Positions 29,196 to 39,178 are shown, counted from the stretch's first letter. The stretch: 64,000 nucleotides of DNA from Rhodococcus sp. Leaf247 (GCF_001426185.1 NZ_LMRP01000001.1:483-64482); one strand, 5' to 3'. Made by a program: numbers and translations. The notes: generated by a model not told the origin, from the letters alone.

Positions 29196-32084
29196 ATGCC
29201 ACGCCTGCGAATCCGGTTGCCCGGACGTGCCTCGACGCTCGGCCGACCGGCGGTGATCGCTGTCGCCGTTCTGCTGGTCCTCGTCGTCGCGGTGGCCTCG
29301 TTCGTTCTCCTCCGTGACACGGACAGCGCTCGCGGTGCAGTGCGGACCGAGGAGTCCGTTCGTTCCCTGCCCGAAAGTCCGGGAAGCAGCGCCACCGTGG
29401 ACATCGACACCACGCTCTACCTTCCCCAGACGTCGGCACCGGCCCCCGCGGTTCTGCTCGCACACGGATTCGGTGGCGACAAGAACTCCGTCGCCGACCA
29501 GGCTCGCGATCTGGCGTCACGTGGTCTCGTCGTACTCGCGTACAGCGCTCGCGGATTCGGAGCCAGCACGGGAACCATCGGACTGAACGACCCCGATCGC
29601 GAAGTGGCGGACGCACGGGGCCTCATCGACTATCTGGCCACGCGGTCGGAGGTCCAGCTCGACGCTCCCGGCGATCCCCGAGTCGGCGTCGCCGGCGGAT
29701 CCTACGGTGGCGCACTGGCTTTGATGGCCGCCGGCACCGACCCCAGAATCGACGCCGATGCCGCGTCGATCACGTGGAACGACCTGAACCAGAGTCTCTT
29801 CCCGAACTACGCCGTGCCGGGCGACACGGCCGTGGACGGGTCGACTCCCGCTGTCTCCGCGGGCAGTGACGCGGGCGTCCTGAAGCGGGGATGGGCAGGC
29901 ATCTTCTTCGGAGCGGGCGCCGCTCCGGCCCCCGCGGCCGAGGGAGCCCCCGAACCGACGTCGTCCCCAGCCGGAGCATGCGGACGCTTCGCGCTCCAGG
30001 TATGCCTGGCGTACGCGGACTCCGCGGTGAGCGGCCAACCGTCGGCTGCCACCAGCGAACTCCTCCGCGCTCGGTCCCCCATCTCGTTCGCATCGTCGAT
30101 CACCGCACCGACGCTGTTGGTCCAGGGTCAGCGCGACACGCTGTTCGGGCTCGACCAGGCCGATGCGACGGCCCGTCAGATCGCCGCTGCCGGGGGGTCG
30201 GTACAGGTCCGTTGGTTCGACGGTGGCCACGACGCGGGCGGCACAGACGCCGTCGCGGACGGTGCAGTCGCCGACTTCCTGATGCAGCACCTCACCGGTG
30301 ATCGCGATGCGGCTCCGTCCTCACCGGCTCCGTTCACCTACGCCCTGGCCGGTGACCCCACCGACCAGGGTGATCGCGCCCGCGATCTGACGGCCACCGA
30401 CTACCCGGGTCTGACCCCCGACGCCGCCGAGTCGCCCACCGCTCGTGAAGATTTCGCGCTCACGTCCACGACGGGCACCGACACGCAGACGATCATCCGG
30501 CCTCCCGGCGCATCGCCGTCGGCGTTGACATCCCTGCCGGGTGTCGGATCCGCGTCCGCACTCGGCGGGGCGGCCGCCCTGGCGGGCGGCGCGGCGAGCG
30601 CCCTGCTCACCGGGGACATCCCCGGACAGACCGCGTCGTTCGCGACCGAACCGTTGACGTCCTCGTACACGATCACGGGTACATCGTCGGTCGGGGTCAC
30701 CGTGGGTCCGACCGCGGCTGCCTCCGGCACCGTACTGTTCGCCAAGTTGTACGACGTGGCCGACGACGGTCGACGCACCCTTCCCGAGGGCCTGGTCTCC
30801 GCGTTCCGGGTACCGCCGTCGGACACACCGACGACGGTGCGGGTCACGTTGCCGGGCATGGCATATCAGGTAGCGGCCGGCCATCGCGTCGAGGTGGCGT
30901 TCTCCACCACCGATCAGGCCTACGCGGTTCCGCTCGATCCGGCAGCGGTGTCGGTCACCCTTGCGGACGCGACGCTGTCCCTGCCCTCGGTGCCGGCCGA
31001 GAACACCGAGTCGACGTTCCCGATCGTTCCCGTCGTGGGTATCGCTGCACTCGCACTGCTCGTCGCAGCGCTCGTGACCGCCACGTCGATCACGGCGCGC
31101 AAGCGCACCGTCGCCGAGGTGGACGAATCTCTGCGTGACGTTCCGCTGGTCATCACCGATCTGGCCAAGAGCTACGCCAACGGGTTCCGCGCTGTGGACG
31201 ACGTGTCGTTCCGAGTCGGCGCGGGTCAGGTTCTTGGTCTTCTCGGTCCGAACGGTGCGGGTAAGACGACCACACTGCGCATGTTGATGGGTCTCATCAC
31301 CCCGTCTGCCGGCGAGATCCGCGTGTTCGGCCATCTGGTCACCCCCGGTGCACCGGTGCTGTCCCGGCTCGGGTCGTTCGTCGAGGGATCGGGGTTCCTC
31401 CCCCACCTGTCCGGCATGGAGAACCTCGATCTGTACTGGCGAGCCACCGGCCGACCCGCGGAGGACGCTCATCTCGAGGAAGCGCTCGAGATCGCCGACC
31501 TGGGCTCGGCCATCCACCGCAAGGTCCGGTCGTACAGCCAGGGCATGCGGCAACGCCTCGCCATCGCACAGGCGATGCTCGGACTTCCCGACCTGATGGT
31601 CCTGGACGAGCCGACCAACGGGCTCGATCCGCCCCAGATCCGCACCATGCGTGACGTCCTGATCCGGTACGCACAGACGGGCAGGACGGTTCTGGTCAGT
31701 AGTCACCTGCTGGCCGAGGTCGAGCAGACGTGTACGCACGTCGTCGTCATGAACAAGGGAGTCGTGATCAGTTCCGGAACAGTGGACGACCTCATCGGCG
31801 CCAGCGGTCCCGTGGAGTTCCGCGTCGACCGGGTCACGGACACGGTGGCCCTGCTGCGAGACATCGACGGCATGGGCGAGGTCACCGAGGTCGAACCCGC
31901 GGGCACCGTCAAGGCGCAACTGGGAACACTCGATCCCGCAGTCGTGATCAGGGCCCTCGTCGACGCCGGCATCGGTGTGTCGTCCGCGGCCCGATCGACG
32001 CGTCTCGAGGACGTGTTCCTCGACCTCGTGCACGACGACACGGATCGGCTGAACGCCGCTGCACACGAAGGGGTGGGGGTATGA
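29196..32084 (+). CDS. Alpha/beta hydrolase (X-Pro peptidase/CocE type) fused to ABC transporter ATPase
   Basis: A 962-aa fusion. A signal anchor (about 18-40) leads into a secreted-side alpha/beta hydrolase with the nucleophile elbow GVAGGSYGGAL (Ser near 168), an acid in the GQRDTLFG loop and His in FDGGHDAGG. A jelly-roll CocE/X-Pro-dipeptidyl-peptidase C-terminal-like domain (about 450-605) follows. A second membrane helix (610-632) returns the chain to the cytosol. The last 310 residues are an ABC ATPase with Walker A LGPNGAGKTTT (about 682-692), signature YSQGMRQR and Walker B LMVLDEPTNG. The ATG at 29196 follows TACATT by six bases and has no Shine-Dalgarno. The ATPase pairs with the overlapping permease. 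The substrate is unknown. Confidence 0.85.
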   Translation: MPRLRIRLPGRASTLGRPAVIAVAVLLVLVVAVASFVLLRDTDSARGAVRTEESVRSLPESPGSSATVDIDTTLYLPQTSAPAPAVLLAHGFGGDKNSVADQARDLASRGLVVLAYSARGFGASTGTIGLNDPDREVADARGLIDYLATRSEVQLDAPGDPRVGVAGGSYGGALALMAAGTDPRIDADAASITWNDLNQSLFPNYAVPGDTAVDGSTPAVSAGSDAGVLKRGWAGIFFGAGAAPAPAAEGAPEPTSSPAGACGRFALQVCLAYADSAVSGQPSAATSELLRARSPISFASSITAPTLLVQGQRDTLFGLDQADATARQIAAAGGSVQVRWFDGGHDAGGTDAVADGAVADFLMQHLTGDRDAAPSSPAPFTYALAGDPTDQGDRARDLTATDYPGLTPDAAESPTAREDFALTSTTGTDTQTIIRPPGASPSALTSLPGVGSASALGGAAALAGGAASALLTGDIPGQTASFATEPLTSSYTITGTSSVGVTVGPTAAASGTVLFAKLYDVADDGRRTLPEGLVSAFRVPPSDTPTTVRVTLPGMAYQVAAGHRVEVAFSTTDQAYAVPLDPAAVSVTLADATLSLPSVPAENTESTFPIVPVVGIAALALLVAALVTATSITARKRTVAEVDESLRDVPLVITDLAKSYANGFRAVDDVSFRVGAGQVLGLLGPNGAGKTTTLRMLMGLITPSAGEIRVFGHLVTPGAPVLSRLGSFVEGSGFLPHLSGMENLDLYWRATGRPAEDAHLEEALEIADLGSAIHRKVRSYSQGMRQRLAIAQAMLGLPDLMVLDEPTNGLDPPQIRTMRDVLIRYAQTGRTVLVSSHLLAEVEQTCTHVVVMNKGVVISSGTVDDLIGASGPVEFRVDRVTDTVALLRDIDGMGEVTEVEPAGTVKAQLGTLDPAVVIRALVDAGIGVSSAARSTRLEDVFLDLVHDDTDRLNAAAHEGVGV

Positions 32085-32977
32085 GCCGCGACGAGTCTCT
32101 CGCGACGTCCGGGTCGGCCGTGACGCCGGCGCACCTCGACGGCCGTGTTGTCGGCTACGACGCGTCGTCGACGTTGTCGGTCCGCACCGAGATCACCCGC
32201 CAGTTCACTCGCCGCCGGACGCAACTGGCGCTCGGGTTCTTGGCGCTGCTCCCGGTCATCATGGCGATCGCGTTCACCGTCGGCGGATCGGACTCCGCCA
32301 CGGCGAGCGGCAGTCTGATCGATCTGGGGACGCAGAGCGGTGTGAACTTCCTCGTGTTCGCGCTGTTCGTATCGGTGGGATTCCTGCTCATCGTCGTGGT
32401 CGCGCTGTTCTTCGGAGACTCGATAGCCAGCGAGGCATCGTGGTCGAGTCTGCGGTACCTGCTCGCGGTCCCGGTGCCGCGTGGACGGCTGCTCCGTCAG
32501 AAGGCCGTCGTGTCGACGATCCTGTCGCTGGCCGCCTTGATGACGCTCGTCCTGGTCTCACTGATTCTGGGCAGTGTCCTGTACGGCGTGGGGTCCCTGG
32601 TGTCGCCGTTCGGCGATGCACTTTCCTTCGGATTGTCGATCGGACGGCTGGCCATCGGCGTCGTCTTCATCGCCATCAATCTGAGCTGGGTGGCCGGGCT
32701 GGCGTTGGCCCTGTCCGTCACGACGGATGCACCGCTCGGGGCGGTCGGTGGCACGGTGATGGTGTCGATCCTCGCGCAGATCCTCGATCAGATCACCGCG
32801 CTCGGTTCGCTGCGCAACTTCCTGCCCGGTCACTACTCGACATCGTGGACGGGGGTTCTGTCTCCGACGTTGGCGTGGAACGACTTGCTGGACGGCGCAT
32901 TCTCGTCCCTGGCCTACGCGACGGTGTTCGGGATCATCGCGTGGCGACGCTTCGCCACGAAGGACATCACGAGCTGA
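32081..32977 (+). CDS. ABC transporter permease (ABC-2 type)
   Basis: A 298-aa membrane protein with about six hydrophobic segments, the first at LALGFLALLPVIMAIAFTV. It is the partner of the hydrolase-ATPase fusion. Its ATG overlaps that gene's TGA (ATGA), and GGTGGGGGT lies upstream as a ribosome binding site. The architecture (a large loop after TM1, then VGFLLIVVVALFFGD and SLRYLLAVPVPRGRLLRQK) is typical of ABC-2 exporters of the NatB/bacitracin-resistance type. Direction and substrate are not deducible. Confidence 0.85.
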   Translation: MSRDESLATSGSAVTPAHLDGRVVGYDASSTLSVRTEITRQFTRRRTQLALGFLALLPVIMAIAFTVGGSDSATASGSLIDLGTQSGVNFLVFALFVSVGFLLIVVVALFFGDSIASEASWSSLRYLLAVPVPRGRLLRQKAVVSTILSLAALMTLVLVSLILGSVLYGVGSLVSPFGDALSFGLSIGRLAIGVVFIAINLSWVAGLALALSVTTDAPLGAVGGTVMVSILAQILDQITALGSLRNFLPGHYSTSWTGVLSPTLAWNDLLDGAFSSLAYATVFGIIAWRRFATKDITS

Positions 32978-32982
32978 CACGA

Positions 32983-33018
32983 CGAAGCCCGGTACCGATG
33001 TGTCGGTACCGGGCTTCG
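32983..33018. terminator. Bidirectional terminator between ABC permease and uvrB
   Basis: A perfect 16-bp stem, CGAAGCCCGGTACCGA (32983-32998) and its complement (33003-33018), with loop TGTG. It lies between the convergent permease and uvrB genes, 6 bp from each stop. Confidence 0.8.
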
Positions 33019-33023
33019 ACGGT

Positions 33024-35186
33024 TCAGGACAGGCCCGCGGCGTCCATTCCGCGAAGTTCCTTCTTCAAGTCCTGGATCTCGTCGCGCAGGCGCCCGGCGA
33101 GCTCGAATTGCAGTTCGCGCGCCGCGTTCATCATCTGGTCGGTGAGCTGCTTGACCAGGTCCGCCAACTCGGCGCGGGGCATGGTCGAGACGTCGCGTCC
33201 CTCCACGACACCGCTGCTTCCGGTGCGGCCCGCCTCGCCGGGCGCACGACGTCCACGGCTGGCATTGCGGCCCGACCCGCCGATGTCGACATTCGCCTCG
33301 GTGTCCTCGGCCTCCTCGTAGACCTGGTCGAGGATGTCGGCGATCTTCTTCCGCAGCGGCTGAGGGTCGACCCCCATCTCCAGGTTGTAGGCCACCTGCT
33401 TCGCACGGCGCCGATCCGTCTCCTCGATCGCGTACTTCATCGAGTCGGTGATCTTGTCCGCGTACATGTGCACCTCGCCGGACACGTTTCGAGCCGCACG
33501 GCCGATGGTCTGCACCAAGCTGGTCCCGCTGCGCAGGAACCCTTCCTTGTCCGCGTCGAGGATTGCCACCAACGAAACCTCCGGAAGGTCGAGACCTTCA
33601 CGCAGCAGGTTGATGCCGATCAACACGTCGTACTCGCCGAGTCGCAGCTGACGAAGCAGCTCTACACGACGCAGGGTGTCGATGTCCGAGTGCAGGTACC
33701 GCACACGGATGCCGAGCTCGAGGAGGTAGTCGGTCAGGTCCTCGGCCATCTTCTTGGTCAACGTCGTGACCAGGATGCGCTCGTCCTTCTCGGTGCGCTG
33801 CCTGATCTCGTGGACCAGATCGTCGATCTGGCCCTTGGTCGGCTTGACCACGATCTCCGGATCGACCAGCCCGGTCGGGCGGATGACCTGCTCGACCACC
33901 TCGCCGCCGCTCTGCCCCAGCTCGTACTTGCCGGGGGTGGCCGAGAGGTACACGGTCTGTCCGATGCGCTGCGTGAACTCCTCCCACGTCAGCGGCCGGT
34001 TGTCCGTCGCCGACGGCAGCCGGAAGCCGAACTCGACGAGATTGCGCTTGCGCGACATGTCGCCCTCGTACATGGCGCCGATCTGCGGCACCGTCACGTG
34101 GGACTCGTCGATGACCAGCAGGAAGTCGTCCGGGAAATAGTCGATCAGCGTTGCCGGCGCCGTCCCCGCGGGACGACCGTCGATGTGCCGGGAGTAGTTC
34201 TCGATGCCGGAGCAGAACCCGACCTGCTTGATCATCTCCAGGTCGTACTGGGTCCGCATACGCAGCCGCTGCGCTTCGAGCAGCTTGCCCTTGCCCTCGA
34301 GATCGGCGAGACGCTCCTCGAGTTCGGCTTCGATGTCGCGTACCGCCCGCTCCATGCGCTCGGGCCCGGCCACGTAGTGCGTCGCCGGGAAGATGCGCAC
34401 GGTGTCGACCTGGCGCACCACGTCACCGGTGAGCGGATGGAGGAAGTACAGCGCTTCGATCTCGTCGCCGAAGAATTCGATCCGGACGGCAAGTTCCTCG
34501 TAGGACGGAATGATCTCGACGGTGTCGCCGCGCACTCGGAACGATCCGCGGGTGAACGCCATGTCGTTGCGGGTGTACTGCACGTCGACCAGCAGCCGCA
34601 GGAACTTGTCGCGCGGAACTTCCTGGCCCACCGCGAGGTGGACGGAGCGATCCACGTACGACTGAGGCGTGCCCAGACCGTAGATGCACGACACGGAGGC
34701 GACGACCACCACGTCACGACGTGAGAGCAGATTTGCCGTCGCGGAGTGCCGGAGCCGCTCGACGTCGTCGTTGACCGACGAGTCCTTCTCGATGTACGTG
34801 TCGGTCTGGGCGATGTACGCCTCGGGTTGGTAGTAGTCGTAGTACGAGACGAAGTACTCGACGGAGTTGTTCGGCAACATCTCCCGCAGCTCGTTGGCCA
34901 GCTGCGCCGCCAGCGTCTTGTTGGGAGCCATCAGCAGCGTCGGGCGCTGCACCTGCTCGATGAGCCATGCCGTGGTGGCCGATTTACCGGTACCCGTCGC
35001 GCCGAGAAGGACGATGTCCTTCTCCCCCGCCTTGACGCGCTTGGTGAGCTCTGCGATGGCGGTCGGCTGGTCTCCGGCCGGCGAGTATTCACTGACTACC
35101 TCGAAGGGCCGGTCACTGCGCTCGATGTCGCCCACGGGGCGGAACTCGGAATGCGCGAGGACGGGTTGTTCAGCTGCAAAAGCCAT
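33024..35186 (-). CDS. uvrB: Excinuclease ABC subunit UvrB
   Basis: Damage-verification helicase of nucleotide excision repair. The 720-aa protein has Walker A GATGTGKS at residues 62-69, the [11 protein letters not shown] beta-hairpin region, [11 protein letters not shown] (motif II) and a C-terminal UVR motif ([26 protein letters not shown] split across the coiled coil) that binds UvrC. The ATG at 35184-35186 is preceded by TACTCT at 6 nt, with no Shine-Dalgarno, so the mRNA is probably leaderless. The promoter is an exact damage-motif match. An open extension upstream overlaps the divergent ligase gene and is not real. Confidence 0.97.
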   Translation of the reverse strand: MAFAAEQPVLAHSEFRPVGDIERSDRPFEVVSEYSPAGDQPTAIAELTKRVKAGEKDIVLLGATGTGKSATTAWLIEQVQRPTLLMAPNKTLAAQLANELREMLPNNSVEYFVSYYDYYQPEAYIAQTDTYIEKDSSVNDDVERLRHSATANLLSRRDVVVVASVSCIYGLGTPQSYVDRSVHLAVGQEVPRDKFLRLLVDVQYTRNDMAFTRGSFRVRGDTVEIIPSYEELAVRIEFFGDEIEALYFLHPLTGDVVRQVDTVRIFPATHYVAGPERMERAVRDIEAELEERLADLEGKGKLLEAQRLRMRTQYDLEMIKQVGFCSGIENYSRHIDGRPAGTAPATLIDYFPDDFLLVIDESHVTVPQIGAMYEGDMSRKRNLVEFGFRLPSATDNRPLTWEEFTQRIGQTVYLSATPGKYELGQSGGEVVEQVIRPTGLVDPEIVVKPTKGQIDDLVHEIRQRTEKDERILVTTLTKKMAEDLTDYLLELGIRVRYLHSDIDTLRRVELLRQLRLGEYDVLIGINLLREGLDLPEVSLVAILDADKEGFLRSGTSLVQTIGRAARNVSGEVHMYADKITDSMKYAIEETDRRRAKQVAYNLEMGVDPQPLRKKIADILDQVYEEAEDTEANVDIGGSGRNASRGRRAPGEAGRTGSSGVVEGRDVSTMPRAELADLVKQLTDQMMNAARELQFELAGRLRDEIQDLKKELRGMDAAGLS

Positions 35187-35192
35187 GTGTCC

Positions 35193-35215
35193 AGAGTAGG
35201 CCCGACCACCGACAA
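35193..35215 (-). promoter_or_regulatory. PafBC/RecA-NDp damage-inducible promoter of uvrB (exact consensus)
   Basis: On the minus strand, TTGTCGGTG (35207-35215), eight bases, then TACTCT (35193-35198). This matches the TTGTCRGTG-N8-TANNNT consensus of the mycobacterial RecA-independent, PafBC-dependent damage response at every defined position. The -10 ends 6 nt before the uvrB ATG. Confidence 0.8.
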
Positions 35216-35276
35216 ACTCTGCGGGCGTCGTCACTCCCCCGTCTGCGCTGTCGGACCCGAGCGCAACAATGGCCTC

Positions 35277-36824
35277 ATGCTGCTCGCACGCGTCGTCGAC
35301 ACCTCGGCCGCCGTCTCCGCCACCCGCTCCCGCAAGGCCAAGGTGCTCGCCCTGTCGGCCTTGCTGTCCGAGTGCGACGTCGACGAGGTACCGCTGGTCA
35401 CCCGCTATGCATCGGGGTCGTTGCGCCAGCGTCGGACCGGCCTCGGCTGGCGGAGCGTCGCCACGCTCCCGCCCGCGTCGGCCGCGCCCACGCTCGCGGT
35501 GGACGCGGTGGACGCAGCCTTCGAGGCCATCTCCTCGATGTCCGGGCCCGGATCGCAGGCCACCCGCGCGGCGGCTGTCACCGCACTGTTCGCGGCCGCG
35601 ACCGACACGGAGCAGACGTGGCTGCGCGGCGTGGTCACCGGCGAGGTCCGCCAGGGCGCACTCGATGCCCTCGTCCAGGAGGCCGTGGCGTCCGCTGCGG
35701 GTGTTCCACTTCCGGCGGTCCGTCGTGCGGCCATGCTGTCCGGGTCGACCGTCGACGCGGCCACTGCGGCCTTCTCCGGCGGGGAGGAGGCCCTCGGCGC
35801 GGTAGGACTCACCGTCGGGCGGGCCGTGCTGCCCATGTTGGCCTCGAGTGCACCCACGGTGGCGGACGGTGTGGTCAAGGCTGCGGGCGCAGCTGGTGGC
35901 CCGGTCGCTCTGGACACCAAGCTCGACGGAATCCGCATCCAGGTCCACCGCCGGGAGGACGAGGTCCTGATCACCACTCGCAGCCTCGACGACATCACGG
36001 CTCGGCTGCCCGAGGTCGTCGACATCGTTCGCGCGCTGCCCGTGTCGTCGGCCGTCCTCGACGGAGAGGCCTTGGCCCTCGACCAGAACGGGCGGCCACG
36101 GGCCTTCCAGGACACCGCGTCGCGCACGGCGCAGTCCACCGGAGTCGTGGTCACGCCGTACTTCTTCGACATCCTTCATCTGGACGGCGACGACCTGCTG
36201 GATCGGCCGCTCGAGGAGCGCGTCGCCGTCCTCGACGCTCTGGTGCCGCCGGCGCACCGAGTGCCGCGTCTGGTGACCGACGACGCCGGCGCCGCGGACG
36301 ACTTCGCGCGGTCGGCCGTCGCGGCGGGCCATGAAGGCGTCGTGGTCAAGAACCTGACCGCGGCGTACGACGCGGGTCGACGTGGATCGGCGTGGGTGAA
36401 GGTCAAACCCGTCCACACGCTCGATCTGGTCGTCCTGGCAGTCGAGTGGGGATCGGGCCGTAGATCCGGTCTGCTGTCCAACATCCACCTCGGTGCCGTG
36501 GATCCGGCGGGCGGTTTCGTCATGCTCGGCAAGACCTTCAAGGGCATGACCGACGAGATGCTGGCGTGGCAGACCGAGCATTTCCTCGCACTCGAGACCT
36601 CCCGGACGGCCCACGTGGTGCATGTCAGACCGGAGCAGGTGGTGGAGATCGCCATCGACGGTCTTCAGCGATCGACGCGGTACCCGGGCGGCGTCGCCCT
36701 ACGCTTCGCGAGAGTCGTGCGGTACCGCGACGACAAGTCACCCGCGGAGGCCGACACCCTCGACGCCGTGCGGTCCATGTTCGCCACCGAGACCACCCCG
36801 GGGGACGATTCCGACGAGCGGTGA
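35277..36824 (+). CDS. ligB: ATP-dependent DNA ligase (LigB-like)
   Basis: Seals DNA nicks using ATP. The 515-aa protein has an N-terminal DNA-binding domain (about 1-190) and the nucleotidyltransferase core with the adenylated lysine in [10 protein letters not shown] (Lys215). [11 protein letters not shown] (motif III), EGVVVKN (motif IV) and WVKVKP (motif V) follow, then an OB-fold. Length and N-terminus resemble M. tuberculosis LigB rather than LigC or LigD. It is divergent from uvrB with a 90-bp shared promoter region. AACAAT ends 6 nt before the ATG with no ribosome binding site. Confidence 0.93.
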   Translation: MLLARVVDTSAAVSATRSRKAKVLALSALLSECDVDEVPLVTRYASGSLRQRRTGLGWRSVATLPPASAAPTLAVDAVDAAFEAISSMSGPGSQATRAAAVTALFAAATDTEQTWLRGVVTGEVRQGALDALVQEAVASAAGVPLPAVRRAAMLSGSTVDAATAAFSGGEEALGAVGLTVGRAVLPMLASSAPTVADGVVKAAGAAGGPVALDTKLDGIRIQVHRREDEVLITTRSLDDITARLPEVVDIVRALPVSSAVLDGEALALDQNGRPRAFQDTASRTAQSTGVVVTPYFFDILHLDGDDLLDRPLEERVAVLDALVPPAHRVPRLVTDDAGAADDFARSAVAAGHEGVVVKNLTAAYDAGRRGSAWVKVKPVHTLDLVVLAVEWGSGRRSGLLSNIHLGAVDPAGGFVMLGKTFKGMTDEMLAWQTEHFLALETSRTAHVVHVRPEQVVEIAIDGLQRSTRYPGGVALRFARVVRYRDDKSPAEADTLDAVRSMFATETTPGDDSDER

Positions 36825-36861
36825 CCGACGCGGCACCAGCGCCGACGGTAGCGTCTCCGGC

Positions 36862-37383
36862 ATGGCTTCAGCCGGTTCGGTCCACGTCCATCCGCCCAAG
36901 GTCGAGGTGTTCGACACGCTCGGACGGACCAACACCGATCCGAAGGGTTTCGTGCGGCCCGTCGACGTCTACGAGGCGACGGACTGGGGCCTGTACATGG
37001 CGCGGCCCTCCGACCACCCGTCGTTCGACTACCTCGAATCGTGGATCATCCCGTCCCTGGGTATCCGCGCATCGGTCTTCCACTACGTACCGCGTCACCG
37101 ACGCGATCAGAACTACTACGTGGACATCGGTGACTTCACGCGGGACGCGGAGACGTGGCGGTCGGTCGACCATTATCTGGACATCGTCGTCCGCACCGGG
37201 CGTGATTCGGAACTGCTGGACGTCGACGAACTGCTGGCCGCACACACCACCGGGCTGCTCGACGCCGGGACCGTGGAGACCGCGATTCGTACCGCCACGG
37301 CGGCGATCGACGGGATCGCCTCCGCCGGGCACGACCTGGACCGGTGGCTGGCGTCACTCGGGATGCCGACCCGCTGGCGCTGA
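36862..37383 (+). CDS. DUF402 domain-containing protein
   Basis: A 173-aa protein with a DUF402 core: MARPSDHPSFDYLESWIIPSLG, NYYVDIGDFTRDAETWRSVDHYLDIVV and DVDELLAAHTTGLLD. Characterised DUF402 relatives include nucleoside tri-/diphosphatases and RNA-binding FAU-1, so a nucleotide phosphatase is possible. It occupies the place of Rv1632c between uvrB and coaE. The ATG at 36862 is 7 nt after TAGCGT (36849-36854) and lacks a Shine-Dalgarno. It converges on coaE with a 6-bp gap. Confidence 0.85.
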   Translation: MASAGSVHVHPPKVEVFDTLGRTNTDPKGFVRPVDVYEATDWGLYMARPSDHPSFDYLESWIIPSLGIRASVFHYVPRHRRDQNYYVDIGDFTRDAETWRSVDHYLDIVVRTGRDSELLDVDELLAAHTTGLLDAGTVETAIRTATAAIDGIASAGHDLDRWLASLGMPTRWR

Positions 37384-37389
37384 CCGGAG

Positions 37390-38607
37390 TCAGTCCGCCG
37401 ACCACCCTGTCCGTGTCGCCCACGACAGAACTGTCGGATACACACCCTCGAAGTAGGGGGCCTTCGCTCGGACGTACGCATCGATAGCCGCGCTGTAGTC
37501 GTCGTGCTGCGCTGCGAGTGTCGACGCGCGCTCCTTCACCGTCAAGTACTCCTCGCGTGCCGACGCGTCGGCGCGGAGCCAATCACGGAACATGAGCGCG
37601 AACACCTGTCCGGGCCACCCGTCGACACGCACGTGGATGTTCACCGGCCGTCCGGGGTCGGCGGCACCGTGCAAGCGCTTCTCCCACAGCGCAGGGTCGG
37701 CTTCACCGGGTACCGCGGACGGCATCGGGTCGTCGGTCACGATGTGCTCGATCCGCGGGAACGTGGCAGCGGTCAGTGATTCGCGAAGTGCGTCCGCCGT
37801 GGTCAGGTCGGCGACCGTGACCTGAATGTCCAGCACGTCCTTCGCCGGGAAGTCCGGAACCGCGGTGGAGCCGATGTGGTCGACACGCAGCGCTTTGTCA
37901 CCGCACGCCAGACGGATCCGGTCGGCCACCCGCCGCGCCTGCGCGGGCCACGTCGGATCGGCGGGAACGACAGCGGGCGCAGACCGAGCAACCGCGGCGG
38001 ACCGCACGTTCCGGGCGAACGGTTCGAGCCGGTTCGACCACAGCTCGTGTACCGCGGATTCCAGGGCTTCCTGAGTTCCCGAATTGTCGAGCCACACATC
38101 GGCCGCGTCCCGGCGCTGCTCGTCGGTCGCCTGGGCAGCGATCCTCGAGCGGGCGTCCTTCTCGTCGAGCCCACGGGAGGCCACCAGCCGGCGCACGCGC
38201 TCCTCGGCCTCCAGATACACGACCACGACGAGGTGAAAGGCTGCGGCCGAACGGGATTCGACGAGCAACGGAATATCGTGCACCAGCACACAATCGTCCG
38301 GTGCACTCTCGATGAGTTCGGTCGTCCGCCGACCGATCAACGGATGCATGATGCCGTTGAGAGCGAGACGTGATTCCTCGTCACCGAATGCCCTGGCGGC
38401 CAACGCGGGCCGAAGGAGTGTTCCGTCCTCGGCGAGGATGTCGTCGCCGAAACGCTCGACGAGCGCTGCGAGTCCGGGTGTTCCGGGCTCGACGACCTCC
38501 CGTGCGATCTTGTCCGCATCCACTACGACGGCACCGAGACTCGCCAAGGTGCGGGACACCGTCGACTTGCCCGCACCCATTCCACCGGTCAATCCGATTC
38601 TCAACAC
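37390..38607 (-). CDS. coaE: Dephospho-CoA kinase fused to GrpB/UPF0157 domain
   Basis: Catalyses the last step of coenzyme A synthesis. The N-terminal kinase (about 1-200) has the P-loop GLTGGMGAGKST, the VVDADKIAREV motif and the LVHDIPLLVES lid region. The C-terminal part (about 215-400, from DPTWPAQARRVADRIR to SWATRTGWSAD) is a GrpB/UPF0157 nucleotidyltransferase-like domain containing VDHIGSTAVPDFPAKDVLDIQ. The same fusion occurs in mycobacterial CoaE. I start at GTG 38605-38607, because the family begins (M/V)LRIGLTGG and CACACT lies 6 nt upstream. A GTG two codons earlier is possible. Confidence 0.95.
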   Translation of the reverse strand: MLRIGLTGGMGAGKSTVSRTLASLGAVVVDADKIAREVVEPGTPGLAALVERFGDDILAEDGTLLRPALAARAFGDEESRLALNGIMHPLIGRRTTELIESAPDDCVLVHDIPLLVESRSAAAFHLVVVVYLEAEERVRRLVASRGLDEKDARSRIAAQATDEQRRDAADVWLDNSGTQEALESAVHELWSNRLEPFARNVRSAAVARSAPAVVPADPTWPAQARRVADRIRLACGDKALRVDHIGSTAVPDFPAKDVLDIQVTVADLTTADALRESLTAATFPRIEHIVTDDPMPSAVPGEADPALWEKRLHGAADPGRPVNIHVRVDGWPGQVFALMFRDWLRADASAREEYLTVKERASTLAAQHDDYSAAIDAYVRAKAPYFEGVYPTVLSWATRTGWSAD

Positions 38608-38789
38608 ACCCACAGTGTGACCGAGTCAGCGACCCTCCGCATCGAACACGCCGCGAATCACCAGTCTCAAATGCACCATGTTTCCCAACCTGTCGGTTAT
38701 CTTCGAGGCGCACAACAGGCTTTCGTACTTTCTTCGCCGACTCCCTCGCCGGATCGGCCGAGCAAGTACTCGACAGGTAAAGGACGGGC

Positions 38790-39020
38790 ATGAACACCAT
38801 TGCGGGAGTGGGAGTCGGGCGGATGCAGCCCGGGCGGCACCGCCTGGGAATGTCCGACGGCGTGCACTGCATTCTGATTCCTCAGGTCGCCGACGCGTTG
38901 GCGGAGCACCGCCGCAACTGGTTCACCTCACTCATCAGCCCGGCACGTCACAGCTTTGCCTCCATGCGTAAGCGCAGTGCTCAGATGAGCACAGGTTGGG
39001 GTACCGCTGTAGCGAGCTGA
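38790..39020 (+). CDS. Small protein of unknown function (76 aa)
   Basis: I do not recognise this sequence. An ATG with AAAGGA five bases upstream opens a 76-codon frame in the gap between coaE and rpsA. A strong terminator hairpin lies 23 bp after its stop. The product is basic, has no obvious membrane helix, and contains HCILIPQVADALAEHRRNWFTSLISPA and then a Ser/Arg/Lys-rich end. The ribosome binding site, the downstream terminator and GC-rich third codon positions favour a real gene. It is on the opposite strand to its neighbours. Confidence 0.55.
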   Translation: MNTIAGVGVGRMQPGRHRLGMSDGVHCILIPQVADALAEHRRNWFTSLISPARHSFASMRKRSAQMSTGWGTAVAS

Positions 39021-39042
39021 TTCGCGGCGTACCAGACACGGC

Positions 39043-39075
39043 CGAAGGCCCGATCCGTCATGGATCGGGCCTTCG
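39043..39075 (+). terminator. Terminator after the 76-aa ORF
   Basis: A perfect 14-bp stem, CGAAGGCCCGATCC and its complement, with loop GTCAT, is followed by TCGTCGG. It lies 23 bp after the small ORF and is separate from the rpsA terminator that follows. Confidence 0.7.
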
Positions 39076-39120
39076 TCGTCGGTATGTGCAGTGCCCCGCA
39101 GCGAGATGCTCGCATCACGG

Positions 39121-39156
39121 GAAAGGCCCCGAACCGCATGCGGTTCGGGGCCTTCT
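39121..39156 (-). terminator. rpsA terminator
   Basis: A 32-bp perfect palindrome with 14-bp arms (AAGGCCCCGAACCG) around a CATG centre lies 23 bp past the rpsA stop. On the minus strand the stem ends in CCTTTC, a short T-run. It is oriented to stop rpsA transcription. Confidence 0.75.
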
Positions 39157-39178
39157 CGTGGAGCGGTAGATCAGCGGA

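Noticed and set aside
35187..36623. Upstream extension of uvrB to about 1200 aa
   Set aside because: The extension is antisense to the ligase gene. UvrB family sequence begins at the ATG at 35186, which also has a well-placed promoter.
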